Part shown: in pieces, positions 61,809 through 64,000 of the stretch
How positions within the stretch are numbered: position 1 is the stretch's first letter
Layout: each line of letters opens with the position of its first letter
Assembly: GCA_964468645.1 (NCBI GenBank)
Contig: CAYXUU010000010.1
Span: forward strand, 1 to 64,000
Source of the DNA: JAIOZK01 sp964468645
GTDB taxonomy: Bacteria; Bacteroidota; Bacteroidia; Bacteroidales; JAIOZK01
Reading direction: 5' to 3'
DNA length: 64,000 nucleotides
Position numbers and translations under genes: made by a program
The notes under the pieces: model-generated
The model's input: only the letters and a program-made list of their open reading frames with translations
Told to the model about the DNA's origin: nothing
The model's database searches: none

Positions 61809-64000
61809 ATGATGAATACATTGAAAAAAGGGATTTTGCTGAGCATTATGATGATCGCCATTGTAACAGTAAATGCTCAAACAACAGTGGAAGGAACAGT
61901 AACAGATGGTAATAACGGACATGCCCTGCCATTTGCCAATATTATGATCATGAAGGGGACACAAGTTATTGATGGTACCACTTCAGATACAAATGGGTAT
62001 TTTATTGCAATTGTGCCAGATTCCTGCAATATGATTTCCATCAGGTATTTAGGCTACGATCATAAACAAATAAAAATAAAGCATACTTCGGAAAAATATA
62101 AGCTTGGGATTATATTACTTGATAGGGCTAATACCCTACTTGATGAAGTTAACATATTATCTTCAGTAGCACGTGAACGCAATACACCGGTTGCTATTTC
62201 AACGATAAGATCCATTCAAATTGAAAGGGAACTGGGGGATCAACCATTTCCTGAGGTCATGAAAATGGTTCCAGGAATATATGCCACCCGTTATGGTGGT
62301 GGAAGTGGGGATGCCAGGCTTAGCATCAGGGGATTTAAACAGGAAAATGTAGCCCTGCTGTTAAATGGTATTCCGATCAGCAGTGTAGAAAACGGTCTTG
62401 TTTATTGGAACAACTGGCTTGGGCTTACAGATGCTACACAGTTTATTCAGGTTCAGAAAGGCCTGGGAGCTTCAAGGGTAGCCATGAATTCAGTTGGGGG
62501 AAGTATTAATATCATAACACGGACATCCGGTTCAAAAAAAGGGGGTTCTGTTGCCTACTCGGTATCCGGTTATGGTAATCAGAAATTTACACTGAGTTTA
62601 TCTACGGGCAAATTAAGCAATGGGATTGCTATCAGTTTTATGGGTACCAGAACCCAGGGCCCGGGTTATGTTGATGCTACCTATGTTGACGCGTGGTCAT
62701 ATTTTCTCACACTCAGTAAAGAGTTCAACAGTAAACATAGTATATCATTTACCCTTCTGGGAGCGCCCGAGCGGCATGGACAGAGAAATTTTAAATTATC
62801 ACAGGAAGAAGTCGATCTTCATGGTCTTCAATATAACAAAGACTGGGGCAGTTACGATGGTGAGATAAATAACCTGTCTGAAAATTTCTACCACAAACCA
62901 CATATGAGCCTGAATCACTACTGGCAGATCAATCCAAAAGCATTTCTGGCAACATCTGTCTATTTATCATTTGGATATGGTGGTGGGAAATGGTCAGAAA
63001 CCTATCAGCCAAACCCATTTAATCCAACCAATCCACGAATTGCTGAGATAAGAAATCCAGGTGGGCAGATCAACTGGAATCTTGTTTACAACATGAACTA
63101 TTATAACAGGGATACAGCCTATCTTGATAACGGGGATACGGTGACAGGATTTTCAAAAAATGTACAGACCCATTTCCTGGCAAGCCATAGTTGGTATGGT
63201 GCCCTATCAACCTTGAATTATGAATTCAATAATAACGTAAACCTAACGGCAGGTGTACATGTCAGGCACTTTAAATCTCATCTGTATGAAAAAATAATTG
63301 ACCTACTGGGGGGAAAATACTTTATTGAAGATTATGCCTGGTCACTTGCCGGTGTAGCCGGAAGAGATCAGATAAAAACCGTTGGGGATATCATCAAAGT
63401 TGATAATAATGCAATCATCAATTATGGCAGTATCTTCACACAACTAGAATATACAGCAGGATTATTAACAGCATTTATTGGTGGTACGTATTCCGAATCA
63501 TGGTATCAGAGGGAGGACAGGTATAACTATCTGGATATGATGGATAGCGACATCATTAATCGCGGAGGTTGGGATGTTAAGGCCGGTATTAATTACAATA
63601 TAAACGAGTTCAATCATTTGTATTTAAATGCCGGATACTATTCAAGGGCCCCTTATTTCAAATTTGTATTTGGAAGTTATACAAACGTTACTTCTTTAGA
63701 CCTGAAAAATGAAAAGCTAAGGGCTATTGAACTGGGTTATGGATTGAATACTGGTATCACTACAATTTCTTTAAATGCATACATGACCTACTGGGAGGAT
63801 AAAAACTTTCTTTCGAATGAATATATTCAGCTACAAAACAATGACCAAACCAGGGCCTTTGTTTCAGGCCTGGATGCATCGCATATGGGAATAGAATGTG
63901 AATTATCTCAAAAGATAACAAAGAATATTACAGCAGGAATCATTGCATCGATAGGGGACTGGCAATGGAAAAACGATGTTACAGCGATTTTATACAACGA
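61809..64000 (+). CDS. TonB-dependent receptor, probable flavin uptake (3' cut)
   Basis: The frame from ATG 61809 (or the adjacent ATG 61812) stays open to the window end, ~730 residues. A signal peptide (about 1-23, '...VTVNAQ') precedes a carboxypeptidase-regulatory-like domain (about 26-105, 'GTVTDGNNGHALPFANIMIM'). The TonB plug (about 125-235) has 'VPGIYATRYGGGSGDARLSIRGF' style blocks and 'NSVGGSINIIT'. A beta-barrel rich in Tyr/Asn follows ('GLDASHMGIECELSQKITKN'), incomplete at the C-terminus. Control by an FMN riboswitch and terminator makes riboflavin, FMN or a related flavin the likely ligand; the receptor itself does not show the ligand. No SusD is seen before the edge. Confidence 0.9.
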   Translation, partial: MMNTLKKGILLSIMMIAIVTVNAQTTVEGTVTDGNNGHALPFANIMIMKGTQVIDGTTSDTNGYFIAIVPDSCNMISIRYLGYDHKQIKIKHTSEKYKLGIILLDRANTLLDEVNILSSVARERNTPVAISTIRSIQIERELGDQPFPEVMKMVPGIYATRYGGGSGDARLSIRGFKQENVALLLNGIPISSVENGLVYWNNWLGLTDATQFIQVQKGLGASRVAMNSVGGSINIITRTSGSKKGGSVAYSVSGYGNQKFTLSLSTGKLSNGIAISFMGTRTQGPGYVDATYVDAWSYFLTLSKEFNSKHSISFTLLGAPERHGQRNFKLSQEEVDLHGLQYNKDWGSYDGEINNLSENFYHKPHMSLNHYWQINPKAFLATSVYLSFGYGGGKWSETYQPNPFNPTNPRIAEIRNPGGQINWNLVYNMNYYNRDTAYLDNGDTVTGFSKNVQTHFLASHSWYGALSTLNYEFNNNVNLTAGVHVRHFKSHLYEKIIDLLGGKYFIEDYAWSLAGVAGRDQIKTVGDIIKVDNNAIINYGSIFTQLEYTAGLLTAFIGGTYSESWYQREDRYNYLDMMDSDIINRGGWDVKAGINYNINEFNHLYLNAGYYSRAPYFKFVFGSYTNVTSLDLKNEKLRAIELGYGLNTGITTISLNAYMTYWEDKNFLSNEYIQLQNNDQTRAFVSGLDASHMGIECELSQKITKNITAGIIASIGDWQWKNDVTAILYN

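Overview
The window is a 64 kb piece of a Bacteroidota chromosome. It most resembles an anaerobic, protein-degrading member of the Bacteroidales/Marinilabiliales type, although no rRNA is present to fix the lineage. The evidence is the recurrent TAnnTTTG -7 promoter element, SusC/TonB-type receptors with carboxypeptidase-like N-domains, secreted proteases with type IX secretion (T9SS) C-terminal tails, the propeller/Y_Y_Y sensor kinase, and Bacteroidota-specific families (BT_3928, DUF1599, PgpH paired with CdaA).

Layout. 1-1400: an AT-rich edge with two unrecognised genes, one cut by the window start. 1400-5110: a DjlA-like co-chaperone and a lysine-ketoglutarate reductase/saccharopine dehydrogenase operon. 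5110-5870: a repeat-rich gap beside tRNA-Ser(CGA). 5870-9225: a small exported protein and pyruvate phosphate dikinase. 9378-16377: a LytS/LytTR-type two-component system, then a secreted adhesin-like protein with a self-cleaving S74 chaperone domain. 16556-18199: PEP carboxykinase. 18286-22337: a TonB receptor operon. 22476-33407: a long minus-strand housekeeping block (DUF1599, BT_3928, ABC permease, tpiA, prmA, a 1,498-residue exported protein, plsY, dnaN). 33449-35313: folP and cdaA, divergent from that block. 35324-40365: histidine-degradation genes ftcD/fchA and hutI with an ATPase plus TOPRIM-like pair wedged between them. 40592-49965: a T9SS cargo cluster of one subtilisin and three C10 (streptopain-like) proteases with CUB domains. 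49955-52137: an orphan transposase zinc-ribbon protein, two thioredoxins and WbqC. 52190-58363: a receiver and two hybrid histidine kinases. 58360-60444: the c-di-AMP phosphodiesterase PgpH. 60541-61314: an NlpC/P60 hydrolase. 61567-64000: an FMN riboswitch with terminator, controlling a TonB receptor that runs off the right edge.

How it fits together (inference). Secreted proteases release peptides and amino acids. Lysine (saccharopine route) and histidine (hut route) are degraded, and PEP carboxykinase and PPDK connect C4 and C3 acids to gluconeogenesis. CdaA and PgpH make and destroy c-di-AMP. The two most interesting loci are the defence-like ATPase/TOPRIM pair, translationally coupled inside the hut genes, and the FMN riboswitch, whose P1 strand is exactly complementary to the arm of the downstream terminator and so gives a readable flavin-dependent attenuation switch on an outer-membrane receptor. 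A 343-bp near-identical block shared by two neighbouring protease genes points to recent gene conversion of their secretion tail and terminator.
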